This document shows positions 46,691 through 56,200 of a DNA stretch of 64,000 nucleotides, piece after piece. The notes beneath the pieces are model-generated. The model saw nothing but the letters and a program-made list of their open reading frames with translations. It ran no database searches and was not told the DNA's origin. Source of the stretch: Blastomussa wellsi (lineage: Eukaryota; Cnidaria; Anthozoa; Scleractinia; Plerogyridae); the NCBI GenBank assembly GCA_947652115.1, contig OX393564.1, positions 12,969,097 to 13,033,096 of the forward strand, in the 5' to 3' direction. Each line of letters begins with the position of its first letter. The stretch's first letter is position 1. The position numbers and the translations under genes are program-made.

Positions 46691-46722
46691 TGTATATTAA
46701 ACAATTTTTTTTGTTCATGTAG
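46691..46722. promoter_or_regulatory. 32-bp divergent promoter region between coil and MCP genes
   Basis: The ATG of the minus-strand coiled-coil gene (46688-46690) and the ATG of the plus-strand MCP fragment (46723) are separated by tgtatattaaacaattttttt and a few more bases. An AT-rich bidirectional promoter is the obvious reading. In copy B this spacer and both start codons are deleted. Confidence 0.45.
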
Positions 46723-47115
46723 ATGATGGCGGCGCAAGCAAACCTTCGTCCAACGCACAACGAGAAAAATGTCGGCGCGATGAAAGCCGAGCGTGCAGTA
46801 AAACGTATCTCCTTTGATCGTAGCGACGCCAGCCACGCTCGCCACACAGGACTAAGCGTGTGGGTGACCAGCATCACAGCTTCATTCCGCGAAAACGTAG
46901 CTGCAATTGTGCTGTTTTACACTCCCTCAGTGACGACTTTGAAAGCGGTTTTTGAAGATTATGCCGGCCAACTTTCTCAAGATGAGTACAAAGAATATAT
47001 TTCGATGTTCAAAAAAATTTTTTTCCTTCCTTGTGTTTTCACTTCGGCACCCTTACGGAATAAAATTAAAACTCAATCAACGAGCGCAAACTGGGTAGCA
47101 ACCGAAGACTCCATA
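46723..47115 (+). pseudogene. MCP N-terminus fused to packaging ATPase C-terminus (deletion product), copy A
   Basis: The first about 38 codons (ANLRPTHNEKNVGAMKAER, RISFDRSDAS) match the start of the major capsid protein at 61192. They run directly into HARHTGLSVWVTSITASFRE, NVAAIVLFYTPS and EDYAGQLSQDEYKEYIS, which match the C-terminus of the packaging ATPase at 62273-62647. So nearly all of MCP and the ATPase Walker A and B motifs are gone in one deletion. A shift near 47025 scrambles the last part. Confidence 0.8.
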
Positions 47116-47660
47116 ATGACCGACATTTTGGCCTCGCTTGAAGCTGAGCCAACGAGCGCGCCCGACAATGTTTTAGCAGTAGCTTCGACGCAGCATGATA
47201 TTCCTGCTCTCCTTGAGCAGCTGGCAACACTTGTTTTCTCGTTCAAGACCAAGGATACAATAGGTGTGCAGTTGGCTCACTAACAGGTTAAGCGATTAAG
47301 CGACAAGGATGTTGGCATATGTGAGCTCAAAAACAAATGATACTCTGGTAGATAACTTTCTCACCTTTGCATCCAAAATAGTTGGCAATTTTTTATCAAT
47401 CAAAGACGTTGACGCTTTTTCAAAATGAGCTTAAAAATGACTACATAATAACCAAAGAGCTGTCCAACCTTGCTTGAAACCTTTCTGGTTACCACAAAAC
47501 ATATCGATTTCGAAAGTACAAAGAAAATTCCAAGCGAACTCACCAATCATTCCTCACCCATTAATGAGTGTTACGCAGCAATTGCTGAATAATTACTCAG
47601 AAATAGTCAGCTATTCGTCACAAAAAAGTATTTTCTCAATTAAATATAGTTTTGTTTTCA
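47116..47660 (+). pseudogene. Unknown Polinton gene downstream of the ATPase, copy A
   Basis: It starts MTDILASLEAEPTSAPDNVL and continues TQHDIPALLEQLATLVFSFK. A later piece in another frame, NDTLVDNFLTFASKIVGNFL, is followed by SIKDVDAF. I do not recognise the protein. Stop at 47281-47283 and several shifts show decay. Its place between the ATPase and small membrane proteins suggests a structural or assembly gene. Confidence 0.4.
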
Positions 47661-47667
47661 TGTAACT

Positions 47668-48187
47668 ATGGCTGAAGAACAGCAACAGAAACCGACCGCT
47701 CAAGCAATCTCTGAACCACAGGTAAGCCAAGTAACTTTACCATTTCCGGCAACAAGGCCTGCCAAAAATCCAAAGCGGGTAGCTGCTGGCAAACTCACTG
47801 CTGAGAGAACAAGACTGGCTCGTAAAGCACAGAAAAACAGCTCATCTCGAGGCTTCTTCCATAATTGCAAGACAGAATGAAAAAAAAAACTGCGCCTGCT
47901 CCTGAGCCGGTTACTTAAGCCGCACCAGAGCCTGCTGCAGCTGATTCCAAAGTTTCAAATGGTCTCAGCGCAACCCAATGGATCTCTATCACTGGAATTG
48001 GCCCTTCCCCTTTTATGACTTATGTCAAGAGAGAAAACATAAAAGCCTTTTAAGAAAGGAACCGGCTACTGCACCGGCACCGGAACCCGCGCCACAGGTG
48101 AGGATGCAAGCATCTCCGCAGCCATCAAGAATACGCAACCCAAAAAAGGAATTCGTCCGATGGATGATTAAGCCAGAGGTGGCATAA
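47668..48187 (+). pseudogene. Small Pro/Ala-rich membrane protein remnant, copy A
   Basis: The N-terminus MAEEQQQKPTAQAISEPQVS and basic KKPKNP-like block (RPAKNPKRVAAGKLTAERTR) are followed, after shifts, by GLSATQWISITGI (a membrane-segment remnant) and RKEPATAPAPEPAPQ. The order of basic, Gln/Pro-rich, hydrophobic and Pro/Ala-rich parts suggests a small single-span membrane protein. Two frameshifts break it. Confidence 0.45.
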
Positions 48188-48213
48188 AATTAATTTAAAA
48201 ATATTTTTTTATA

Positions 48214-48399
48214 ATGTTGTATAACAAAATGTGGAAAGCCCCAGACTTCCAACAGTTAACGATAAGCATCGCAGCCGTTTAAGACATTGGCTTAGTTTGG
48301 GGGCCATTCACGTACAATTGCCTTAAAACTATCTTTTCGATAGCCAACAATCCTGATCATTTCAAAGAAGTATTTGAGGAAGAAGAAGGCAAGGAATAA
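48214..48399 (+). pseudogene. Small conserved-looking ORF with one stop, copy A
   Basis: One frame reads MLYNKMWKAPDFQQLTISIA, then TAA at 48280-48282, then DIGLVWGPFTYNCLKTIFSI and an acidic end (FKEVFEEEEGKE). Apart from that one stop it is a clean 61-codon ORF with a hydrophobic middle and is spaced like its neighbours, so it is probably a real small Polinton gene with a nonsense mutation. Confidence 0.45.
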
Positions 48400-48436
48400 T
48401 TTCAATTAAATATTTTTTCTCTTCGCTATAACCAAC

Positions 48437-48658
48437 ATGTCCGACAACAAGCTCGTGAAAACAGTCATGGACGCCGCCATCCTTACCTGCCTCGCTGCTG
48501 GCATAGGCTGGGTTGCCACAAAAACCTTCAACAAAAGTTTTACAGGTGATCCTTCCAATTCTATCGAAAACTACGCAATGTTCACAGCTGTAATGGCGGG
48601 TAGCGTTGCGCTCAAAGAGTACCTGGAGGACCAGAAAATCCTTCCCACCAGCGTTTAA
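48437..48658 (+). CDS. Small two-segment membrane protein, intact, copy A
   Basis: This 73-codon ORF (MSDNKLVKTVMDAAILTCLA...) is intact from ATG to stop. It has a hydrophobic segment (AAILTCLAAGIGWVATKTF) and a second (YAMFTAVMAGSVAL), then an acidic/polar tail. It sits in a row of short plus-strand genes between the ATPase and integrase. No family function is known to me; a virion membrane or assembly role is a guess. Confidence 0.6.
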   Translation: MSDNKLVKTVMDAAILTCLAAGIGWVATKTFNKSFTGDPSNSIENYAMFTAVMAGSVALKEYLEDQKILPTSV

Positions 48659-48707
48659 AATTTGTATTTGAATAAACCTCTCTCGTATATATAGATACAG
48701 ACGAAGC

Positions 48708-49129
48708 ATGGAGATCGTAGCAGTTATGGTTGGCGGGGCTGTGTTGAACGCAGGGGCTTTTATCGGCGGAAATCATCTGCCGAGGGCTTTTGCGGGCGGT
48801 GACAAAGCCGCGCAAGAAGAAAAAGTGCGCCATGACAAAGCTCTCGAGGCGTATCAAGCTGTATACGGCAAATACACACGTGACCGCACCGAACTTCTAG
48901 ACTTAAATGCGACAAACGCACAAATAAAGGAGCAGGCCAAGCAGAACTTCACAAACACTGACTACGCCTTCAAACTCTACAACCAGGCGCATCCTGAAGA
49001 ACGCATGATATCTCCCAAAGAGCCCAAGTTCTCTAATTGCTATCAGCCAAGCCAGCAGCAGAAAAATGGTGAACTCTTGTTCGTGGGCACCCTCTAGCTC
49101 TGGGCTATGCAGCCTTCCGGTTCCTCTAA
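48708..49129 (+). pseudogene. Small protein with N- and C-terminal hydrophobic ends, one frameshift, copy A
   Basis: The frame opens MEIVAVMVGGAVLNAGAFIG, followed by a helical charged middle (KVRHDKALEAYQAVYGKYTR, NAQIKEQAKQNFTNTDYAFK) and PKEPKFSNCYQPSQQQ. It stops at 49095-49097, but another frame supplies LALGYAAFRFL and a stop at 49127-49129. That hydrophobic end looks native, so one indel near 49088 truncates the protein. Function unknown. Confidence 0.55.
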
Positions 49130-49227
49130 TTGGTTTCAGCCCCTTCCCCCATAATTCTTTCTTAAAGCTCTGCCCTCTGGACCGGAAGTACTTTTAAACT
49201 ATTTTATCTCCTCACAGCTGAAGCGCG

Positions 49228-49365
49228 ATGGACACCAAACTCGCAAAGATATACTACGGCCCTGGGGGATATTGGAAACGCATTGCCGCCATCAAAAAAT
49301 TATCCGAGGCCGCCAAGGTACCAGAAGACACCGCAAAAAAGTGGGTGATCAAGCAAGCCCTCTGG
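49228..49365 (+). pseudogene. Outer Polinton integrase, N-terminal exon-like fragment
   Basis: MDTKLAKIYYGPGGYWKRIA then AIKKLSEAAKVPEDTAKKWV and KQALW match what I know as the N-terminus of cnidarian Polinton integrases. The frame is cut at 49366 by the inner Polinton. The rest of the gene lies on the other side at 57854-58638. Confidence 0.7.
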
Positions 49366-49683
49366 AGTAGTATATAAAAGGCGGATTTTGGCGCAGTCAC
49401 AAATCAAGAAATTTACCCACATTACCCCCTAGCGCACCCCCTCGATTGCAAAAAATAGCAAAAGTTTTTTTTTATAATCCGTTTCATTACTTTTTAAAAT
49501 TTCAACAGTTTTATCCATTTTACACTACTTTTATCCACAAAATAGAGAAATCCATGCATCACGAATGTTCTATATTTTTTGACACCTGGATTGGTAAAAT
49601 TTACAGATTTATAAATGAGTCGGAATTACCGATTGTGCTAACTTTTTTACGGATTTAAAGCAAAATGATTACAATCTTGAAAC
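49366..49683 (+). repeat. Left terminal inverted repeat of the inner Polinton
   Basis: Landmarks in order are ataaaaggcggattttggcg, gcgcaccccctcgattgc, ttatccattttacactac, aaatagagaaatccatg and gacacctggattgg. The reverse complement appears in the same order at the right end. The terminal TATATAAAAGG could act as a promoter facing inward. Bases 49684-49787 are AT-rich and hold nothing else I can name. Confidence 0.85.
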
Positions 49684-49787
49684 ATTAATTATTTTTTGTT
49701 TTCAATAATTTAATTTTTCATTTTTTTCTTAATTATATAATATATAGTTATCTGTAAAGTAACCGATAAACAGCCGATAAACAAACA

Positions 49788-50283
49788 GAATGTTGTAGAA
49801 ATCCAAAAATTATAAATGACAATGGTATTTATGTTTGTGAAAATTGTGGCCTAATTCAGAGTTATGATATGGTCAATGACTATTATGAAGGTTTTTATCA
49901 ATATATTTATAAACTATCCCGTAAATCAGTTTATAATAGAAAAAATTAAATATAGATAACACCCTAAGAGATTTAAGATATAAGCACCGTATATTTTTCA
50001 CCCAACAAGAGAAACAAACAATAGACACCACTTTCAACTATCTCGGAAAAGCATTTAGAGAACTATACCCAAAAAGAAAGAGATTCATTAAATCTTCATA
50101 TGTCTTTTATAAAATATTTTATCACCTGAACAGTAATCAAACGAGCCCTGCGAGCTGTCTATTCAAATATAATAGAATAAGCCACCTCACCAAACAAAAT
50201 TATGATAAAATGTGGAAACAAATGATTAATTCAAGCACTCCCCTGAGCGAAATATTCTATCGTACTTCACCTCGTACTTCTTA
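49788..50283 (+). pseudogene. VLTF3-like zinc-ribbon late transcription factor (broken)
   Basis: The frame at 49788 gives ECCRNPKIINDNGIYVCENC, a two-pair Cys zinc ribbon, then SYDMVNDYYEGFYQYIYKLS. After a stop at about 49949 a second frame gives DLRYKHRIFFTQQEKQTIDT and KRKRFIKSSYVFYKIFYHL. A zinc ribbon followed by a Tyr/Lys-rich helical domain with R..RFI.S.YVFYK resembles poxvirus VLTF3-like proteins, which direct late viral transcription and occur in large DNA viruses and some Polinton-like elements. The match is by pattern only. Confidence 0.45.
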
Positions 50284-50714
50284 ACAACAGGTGCAATATC
50301 AATTACCAAGTCATCCTTTTCATTCATAACCAATGTCAAATGTTCCCGAGAAAATTCTCCACTTCTTAAGGAAGTCTTAATTTCACCCATCAAGTGTTGA
50401 TAAGTCTGATAGGCATAACGACATGTATTTATCTTCTCATCCAAATTTTTGTGCTTTTTATACATCTGAATTATTATAGCCACAGCAGAAAGTCCTACGA
50501 GAGCAATTCCACTCATTGCTATCGAAGAAGCTATCCGTCCACTAGCAATTAAGACAGAGGCAGTGTCAGCCACAATTTTATATTTTCTGTATTTCTTATG
50601 AGCCATCATATCACACCAACTCTTTTTATGATATGACTTATAATATGATTTCAACTCCTCCGCCTCTTCTTCACTCAATTTATCAGAAACGTGATTAAAG
50701 TCAATTATTTCCAT
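50226..50714 (-). CDS. Two-helix membrane protein of the inner Polinton, intact
   Basis: This 162-codon ORF begins MEIIDFNHVSDKLSEEEAEE with a charged, helical N-terminus. It has a hydrophobic region of two segments (VLIASGRIASSIAMSGIALV, GLSAVAIIIQM) and a helical C-terminal half (YAYQTYQHLMGEIKTSLRSG). It is intact although neighbours are broken. A TCTA within AT-rich DNA lies 13 bp upstream of its ATG. It is followed 12 bp upstream by the fibre-like gene, in the same direction. I know similar ORFs only from cnidarian Polintons; function unknown. Confidence 0.65.
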   Translation of the reverse strand: MEIIDFNHVSDKLSEEEAEELKSYYKSYHKKSWCDMMAHKKYRKYKIVADTASVLIASGRIASSIAMSGIALVGLSAVAIIIQMYKKHKNLDEKINTCRYAYQTYQHLMGEIKTSLRSGEFSREHLTLVMNEKDDLVIDIAPVVKKYEVKYDRIFRSGECLN

Positions 50715-50726
50715 TATATTAGTAAT

Positions 50727-51705
50727 TTAGATAAAATATGTACCTTTTTGTTTTTCAAGAAACAGGATTTTATGAAAAACTTTATCGTTCAGGTCATAAA
50801 TTTTTTTAGAAAAACCGATTCTCTGTATATAATATGGTAAGTTGATTAATATTCTATTTGCTTGAAAACTGTGGATTGATTTAAGGGTTTCACTAGTAAG
50901 ATCAGTTCCGCTACATAATCCTAATTTATAGAGACTTCCTTTTTTACAACAACACAACATGATATGCTTATTTTGGTATGATGGTGGGAGTGTTTCATTT
51001 GTTCCTGAAGATACACCTTTTATTAATGAAAATTTATCATTCCTCACATTGACATCTGGGGGAAATTGGACAATAAATGAAGGATTGACGTTATTTCCCA
51101 AACCAAACCGATATTGAGACCCTGTAAAGGATGTGTCATGCTTGAAAGATATAAACATAGTGAAATTTTGATTTTCATTTATTATATCATCGATTTGAAT
51201 GTGAGAACCATGTATTTTAAAACAATCTTTAAGATCAAACTCTTTTAAAGTCTTGGTATCTTTTAAAACTAAATTTTTGTTTATTTTTTCATCAGCTCCT
51301 CCGTACGAGTCTGCCATTTCGAACATATTTGGATCCAAAAGATCGTAATAATATTCAAACATTTGTTCATAATAGCTTTTATGTTTTTGATTTTCCTTTA
51401 AGAGTTCCACATCCACAAGAGAATTGTCATCGTCAATGTCTGTCAAAACTCCTCTTATCTTTTTATTATCCATATTCAGTGACTCATTGAAATATATCTC
51501 ATTATTTTTGAAATAGAACAATTCATCGTAAATCTTAGAGTCAACATCATTAGCATATCCAAAAACTCCATAAATTATCAAATAACATTTTTCCCATTGA
51601 TTATGAAATTCAGTTGGAATGTCATGTTTCAAGTCGAAGTTTATATCAATATACAGTGTACCGTGATTAGAGTATTTATGAAATTGAACGATAATTTTTT
51701 TTTAT
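50727..51705 (-). CDS. Fibre-like protein with lectin/LamG-like end, inner Polinton
   Basis: An open minus-strand frame has no in-frame ATG at its start; it stays open upstream from 51632 to about 51705, so the N-terminus is probably cut off. It reads YFNESLNMDNKKIRGVLTDI, like the repeat that opens fibre-type proteins. A predicted beta-rich C-terminal half (NFTMFISFKHDTSFTG, YRFGLGNNVNPSFIVQFPPD, KHIMLCCCKKGSLYKLGLCS) resembles a concanavalin/LamG-type sandwich. A surface attachment protein of the particle is a reasonable inference. No internal stop over 300 codons. Confidence 0.5.
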
Positions 51706-52118
51706 ATTCACCAAAGTCTCTTGAAAGAAAGAGGGGCGTTTTTAAAGAGGGGCGATTAAAAGAAAATAAGAATAAGGTATTTATGAATACAATGTTTGGG
51801 AGATTGTTTAATGAATCACGTAGAAATAAAAAGAGACTTAAAGTTGGGGATAAAGTCAGAATAAGTAAGTACAAGAGAAAGGTATTTGATAAGGGGTATG
51901 TTCCTAATTGGACAGAAGACGTATTTATAATAAAAGAGGTGAAGGAAACGAATCCAGTAACTTATAAATTAAAAGATTTAATGGATAAAGACATTGAAGG
52001 ATTCTTCTATTTTCAAAAATTACAGAAAACTAATGAAGAAGACGTATTCAGGGTTGAAAAGTTTATCAAGCTTTGGTAAAATGGAAAGGCTACCCTGATA
52101 AATTTAATTCATGGATTG
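51706..52118 (+). pseudogene. Integrase C-terminal part with chromodomain, inner Polinton
   Basis: The frame includes NTMFGRLFNESRRNKKRLK, VGDKVRISKYKRKVFDKGY and TEDVFIIKEVKETNPVTYKL, the SH3-like end of rve integrases. After a stop at 52077-52079 a shifted frame gives VKWKGYPDKFNSW, the end of a chromodomain. The catalytic core is missing. Sequence starts abruptly near 51706 next to the truncated fibre gene, marking an internal deletion. Confidence 0.75.
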
Positions 52119-52500
52119 GTGGGAGTGGGAGTTGTTAAATTTATAAGACAAAATTACCCTAAAGCTTTACTGGTGGGGGAATTTATATCTACACTAAGTA
52201 CAAAAGAACAAAGACGAGATGCCATAAGAAAAGGATACACTCTTGGTTCACCTGACATTATAATCTTAATCCAAATAGAAATTATAATGGATTTGCTATT
52301 GAATTAAAAACACCAAGAGGTGAAGGTGTGTTAAGTTCTTGAATAGCATTAGTGAGAGTAATTTCAGGACTCTTGATTATGATAAAATTATAAAATTATT
52401 TTTCAAGTGAGAGAGTTAAGTCTGGATGTGGGAAAATGATTTTGAGAAAAAATAGGAAAATGTTCTGAAATTTGGGTTTGAAAAATAGATAGTTGCGAGT
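52119..52500 (+). pseudogene. PD-(D/E)xK (VRR-NUC-like) nuclease, inner Polinton
   Basis: KFIRQNYPKALLVGEFISTL, RRDAIRKGYTLGSPDIII, and, one base out of frame, NYNGFAIELKTPRGEGVL. The Asp of SPD and the Glu and Lys of IELK match the PD...ExK active site, and the KGY.GSPD spacing is typical of VRR-NUC-like nucleases. Later pieces are scrambled. In large DNA viruses such nucleases resolve or trim DNA; the role here is inferred. Confidence 0.6.
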
Positions 52501-52551
52501 AAAATTGAAATTTTTTTCTAACACTATTATATAGGTGATATTTTAAGATTA

Positions 52552-52740
52552 ATGAACAAATTAGATACTAAATAAACTGAGAAAAATGATGAATTTGAGG
52601 AGCTGAAAAAGCTAAAAAAAAGTATGCAGCGAAGGTTAGAAAATTCATTAAAAAGGCTGTTTTAAAGCCGGATGGTAAACTTGTTTACTTATTGACTTTT
52701 TCAGAAATGAGTAGTTTGGAAGAAAATGAAAAAAACATAT
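52552..52740 (+). pseudogene. Small Lys-rich ORF remnant, inner Polinton
   Basis: MNKLDTK, a stop, then in a shifted frame AEKAKKKYAAKVRKFIKKAV and KPDGKLVYLLTFSEMSSLEE up to a stop. I do not recognise it. It is preceded by tttttttctaacactattat, similar to the sequence before the next gene. Confidence 0.3.
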
Positions 52741-52785
52741 AGTTATGCATTTTTTTTTAAATTATTTTCTAAACCAATTATATAG

Positions 52786-53139
52786 ATGATGAACGGTAAA
52801 ATATTTACTCAAAGAGTATTACGAGATTTAGATGAGAGTTCAGAAGACGAATTTCTTTCTCATGTTGATGAATGGAGTGATAGTGAGAGTGAGTAGGAGG
52901 TTAGGAAAGATGTTGCCAGTGAATGCAATATCGACAAAAATATGGAGTTTGTAAAGATGTTTGTAAAGGATGAATGGACAAGTGATGAGCTGAGACCTTT
53001 GATAAAGGCATTAACAAGAAAACATGAAATTTATGATAAAGATAATTTAAATGGTAGGATAATGTATTGTCAGAAAAATAAGAAGTTTGATAAAGAAGCA
53101 ATATTTGATATAATTATAATTGTTATGAAATACTTGTAA
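52786..53139 (+). pseudogene. Acidic small protein with one stop, inner Polinton
   Basis: It starts MMNGKIFTQRVLRDLDESSE, acidic, with DEFLSHVDEWSDSESE, then TAG at 52894-52896. The same frame continues EVRKDVASECNIDKNMEF, VKMFVKDEWTSDELRPLIKA to a stop at 53137-53139. A single nonsense codon in a 117-codon frame suggests a once functional gene. TCTA in AT-rich DNA lies 14 bp before the ATG. Confidence 0.45.
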
Positions 53140-53171
53140 ATCTATATTTGTTCATATCTTTTTTTGTAATA

Positions 53172-53203
53172 AATCAAATTATCATATAATTGATAATTTG
53201 ATT
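53172..53203. terminator. Perfect 13-bp-arm hairpin with AATAAA
   Basis: AATCAAATTATCA is mirrored by TGATAATTTGATT around a tataat loop, overlapping an AATAAA at 53168-53173. It lies between two plus-strand genes and may end transcription or polyadenylate. Confidence 0.4.
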
Positions 53204-53271
53204 GCGTTTACTTTTCTATAATATAGTTATGCAATTTTTATAAAAAAAAATTTAATATAGTTATATAAGAT

Positions 53272-56200
53272 ATGAACATAACACAAGAGCAATTTTTATT
53301 ATTTAAAAATGAATTGTTAAATAAATTAGACGAATTAAACAAGAAATTTGCTGAGAAAGACGATATTATCCAAAGGCAAACTCAAGAAATAAATAGATTG
53401 AGGCCAACTGTGAAGAGTGAAATTAAAATAACTCTTAAGAGACCTGTGTCATTGTCTAGAACTATCAAATTAGAAAAGACAGCTATTAAAGAAATGATTA
53501 GAGAATTTCTACTGGCGTTAAAAATAGGGGTGACCCATTAGTTGAATTGAAGTTGAGATTAGATGATTTGAAAAAAGTCATTGAAAAAAATTTACAAGGA
53601 ATGGGTATGCTCCATTGAGTGCGTCAAGTTATTTTGAATTACCTGATAAGTTGAAGAATAAAAAATGTTTTATAAATATTAAGAATTAAGACCAGAAATG
53701 TTTTATGTATTGTCATATTTATCATTTAAATAAAAAAAGAAATTGATAAAGATCCACAAAGAATTAGTAAATATAAGAAATATTAAAATGAAGATAATAC
53801 TCCTAAAGGTCTAGATTATGAGGGAATTTAATTTCCTGTTCAGATTAATAAAATTGGAAAAATTGAATAAATGAATGATATTAGAATTAATGTATTTGGT
53901 TGGGAAAATAATAGGTTTTTTCCAATTTATGTTAGTAAGAAAATTGATAAAAATGCAATGAATTTGTTAATGATAGATAATGACGATGGTAATAATCATT
54001 ATGTTTATATAACTGATGTTGGCAAAATGTGTTCTGTCGATTTGAGTAAACATAAGGGCAAAAAATTTGTTTATATTGCTTGCAACATTTTTCATCAGAA
54101 GAAATAAGAGATGAACATACCACAGGCATGCGCAGGACAAAGTCCATTCACTGGCTACAATCGCAGAAATGGCAGGTCTCAACATCAAGAAAAGCAAGAC
54201 CAAGACAATGCGCATAAACAGCACAAACCAAGCTCCAATAAAGCTAGAGAATGTCACCTCCTTTACCTACCTAGGAAGCGTGATAGCTGTTGATGGAGGA
54301 ACCGAACGGGACGTGTTAGTGAGGATTGGCAAAGCCAGAACAGCCTTCCTTCTACTCAGACCCGTGTGGAGATCAAAGGATATATCCCTGAAAACCAAAT
54401 TAAGGATCTTTAACACTAATGTTAAAACAGTCCTGATGTATGGAGCTGAAACTTGGAGAGTAACGAAGAACATCACAGATAAAACTCAAGCCTTCGTGAA
54501 CCGCTGCCTACGCTACATCCTTGGTGTAAGATGGCCAAACACTATCAGCAACGAAGATCTATGGGCAAAAACTCAGGAAGACAGGATGATGGTTCAAATC
54601 AGAAGAAAGAAGAGGAAATGGATAGGCCACACGCTAAGAAAACCACACAACAGCGTAACTAAACAGGCACTTTTCTGGAATCCTCAAGGAAAGAGAAACC
54701 GTGGGAGGCCGAAAAACAACTGGAGAAGATCAGCCGAACAAGAACTGCGGCAAATAAGTCTGCAATGGACCCAAATTGAACATCAGGCCCAGGACAGAGA
54801 ACAGTGGAAGAGTACTGTAAACGAGCTATGCTCCACATAGGAGCTAAGGCTATATATATACAAAAGAATGTATGGTAATTAATGGTAAGCAGGCTATTAA
54901 AATGCCAAAGAAAGGTTGGAAAGTTGAATTCCGAAATTATTATAAGCAAATTGAAAATCCATTTGTAATTTATGCCGATTTCGAGAGTTTGTTAGTTGGC
55001 GAAAAAATAAAGATATAACTTATACTGAAGAATATCAAAAACAATATATAGTAAAATGGGTATAAGGTTGTTTGTTCAGTTGATAATAATTATAGTAAAG
55101 AATTTGTGAGTTATAGGGGAGAAAATGCTGCTTATAAATTTATTGAAGCCATTTTAGAAGAAAATAAAAGAATTCAGAAAATTATTAATGAAAAATTTGT
55201 TAAGCCTATGAAATTGACAGAGGAAGAAAAGAAAAAATTTAAGGAATCAAAAAATGTTGGATTTGTAATAAAAAATTTAACGAAAAAGATATTAAGGTCA
55301 GAGACCATGATCATGTAACTGGAAAATTTCGTGGAGCTGCTCATAAAATTTGTAATTTGAAATTACGGATTAGTGTGAAGGTTCCAGTAGTCTTTGAAGT
55401 TTATGAGGATATCATGGACATTTTATTATTCAAGAAATTGGTAAGTTTGGGGAGAAAGTAGATATTCTACCAACTAATACTGAAAAGTATTTGTCTATAA
55501 TGATGAAAGAATTAGTATTTATAGATTCATTGCAATTTATGGCTTCATCTTTAGATAGATTAGTTGGAAATTTAGAAAGTGGTCAATATAAATATTTTGA
55601 AAATGAATTTAAAGAATTAGAAAATAAAAAAAAAATTAGTCTGATAAAGAAAAAGGTATTTACCCATATTATTCAGAGTTTCCAAGTAGAGAAGAATGTT
55701 ATACTTCATTATATGAAGAAGAAATTGGCAACGAAGATTACAATCACGCTAAAAAAGTATATGAGACATTTAATTGCAAAATATGGGAGACTATGACGAT
55801 TTATATTTGAAATGTGATCTTTTTTTAAAATTTCCGAAAGGTTTGCCTAGAAAATTATAAATTAGATCCAGTTCATTATTTTTCTGCTCCAAGTCTCGCT
55901 TGGGATGCAATGTTGAAAATGACTGGAGTAAAATTGGATTTGGTGAGTGGTATTGATATGAGTGACATGATTCAAAAAGGAATGAGAGGGGGAATATTTG
56001 TCATAGGTATTCAAAGGCTAATAATAAATATTCGAGCGATTATAATGAAAAAGAAGAAGAAAGTCATATTATTTATTTAGATGCAAATAATTTATATGGT
56101 AGGGCTATGTGTAAGAAATTACCTGTTGGAGATTTTAAGTGGGTTGATACGAGTCACTACGATTCCTTGGAAGAAAATGGAGTTTATGGATACATACTCA

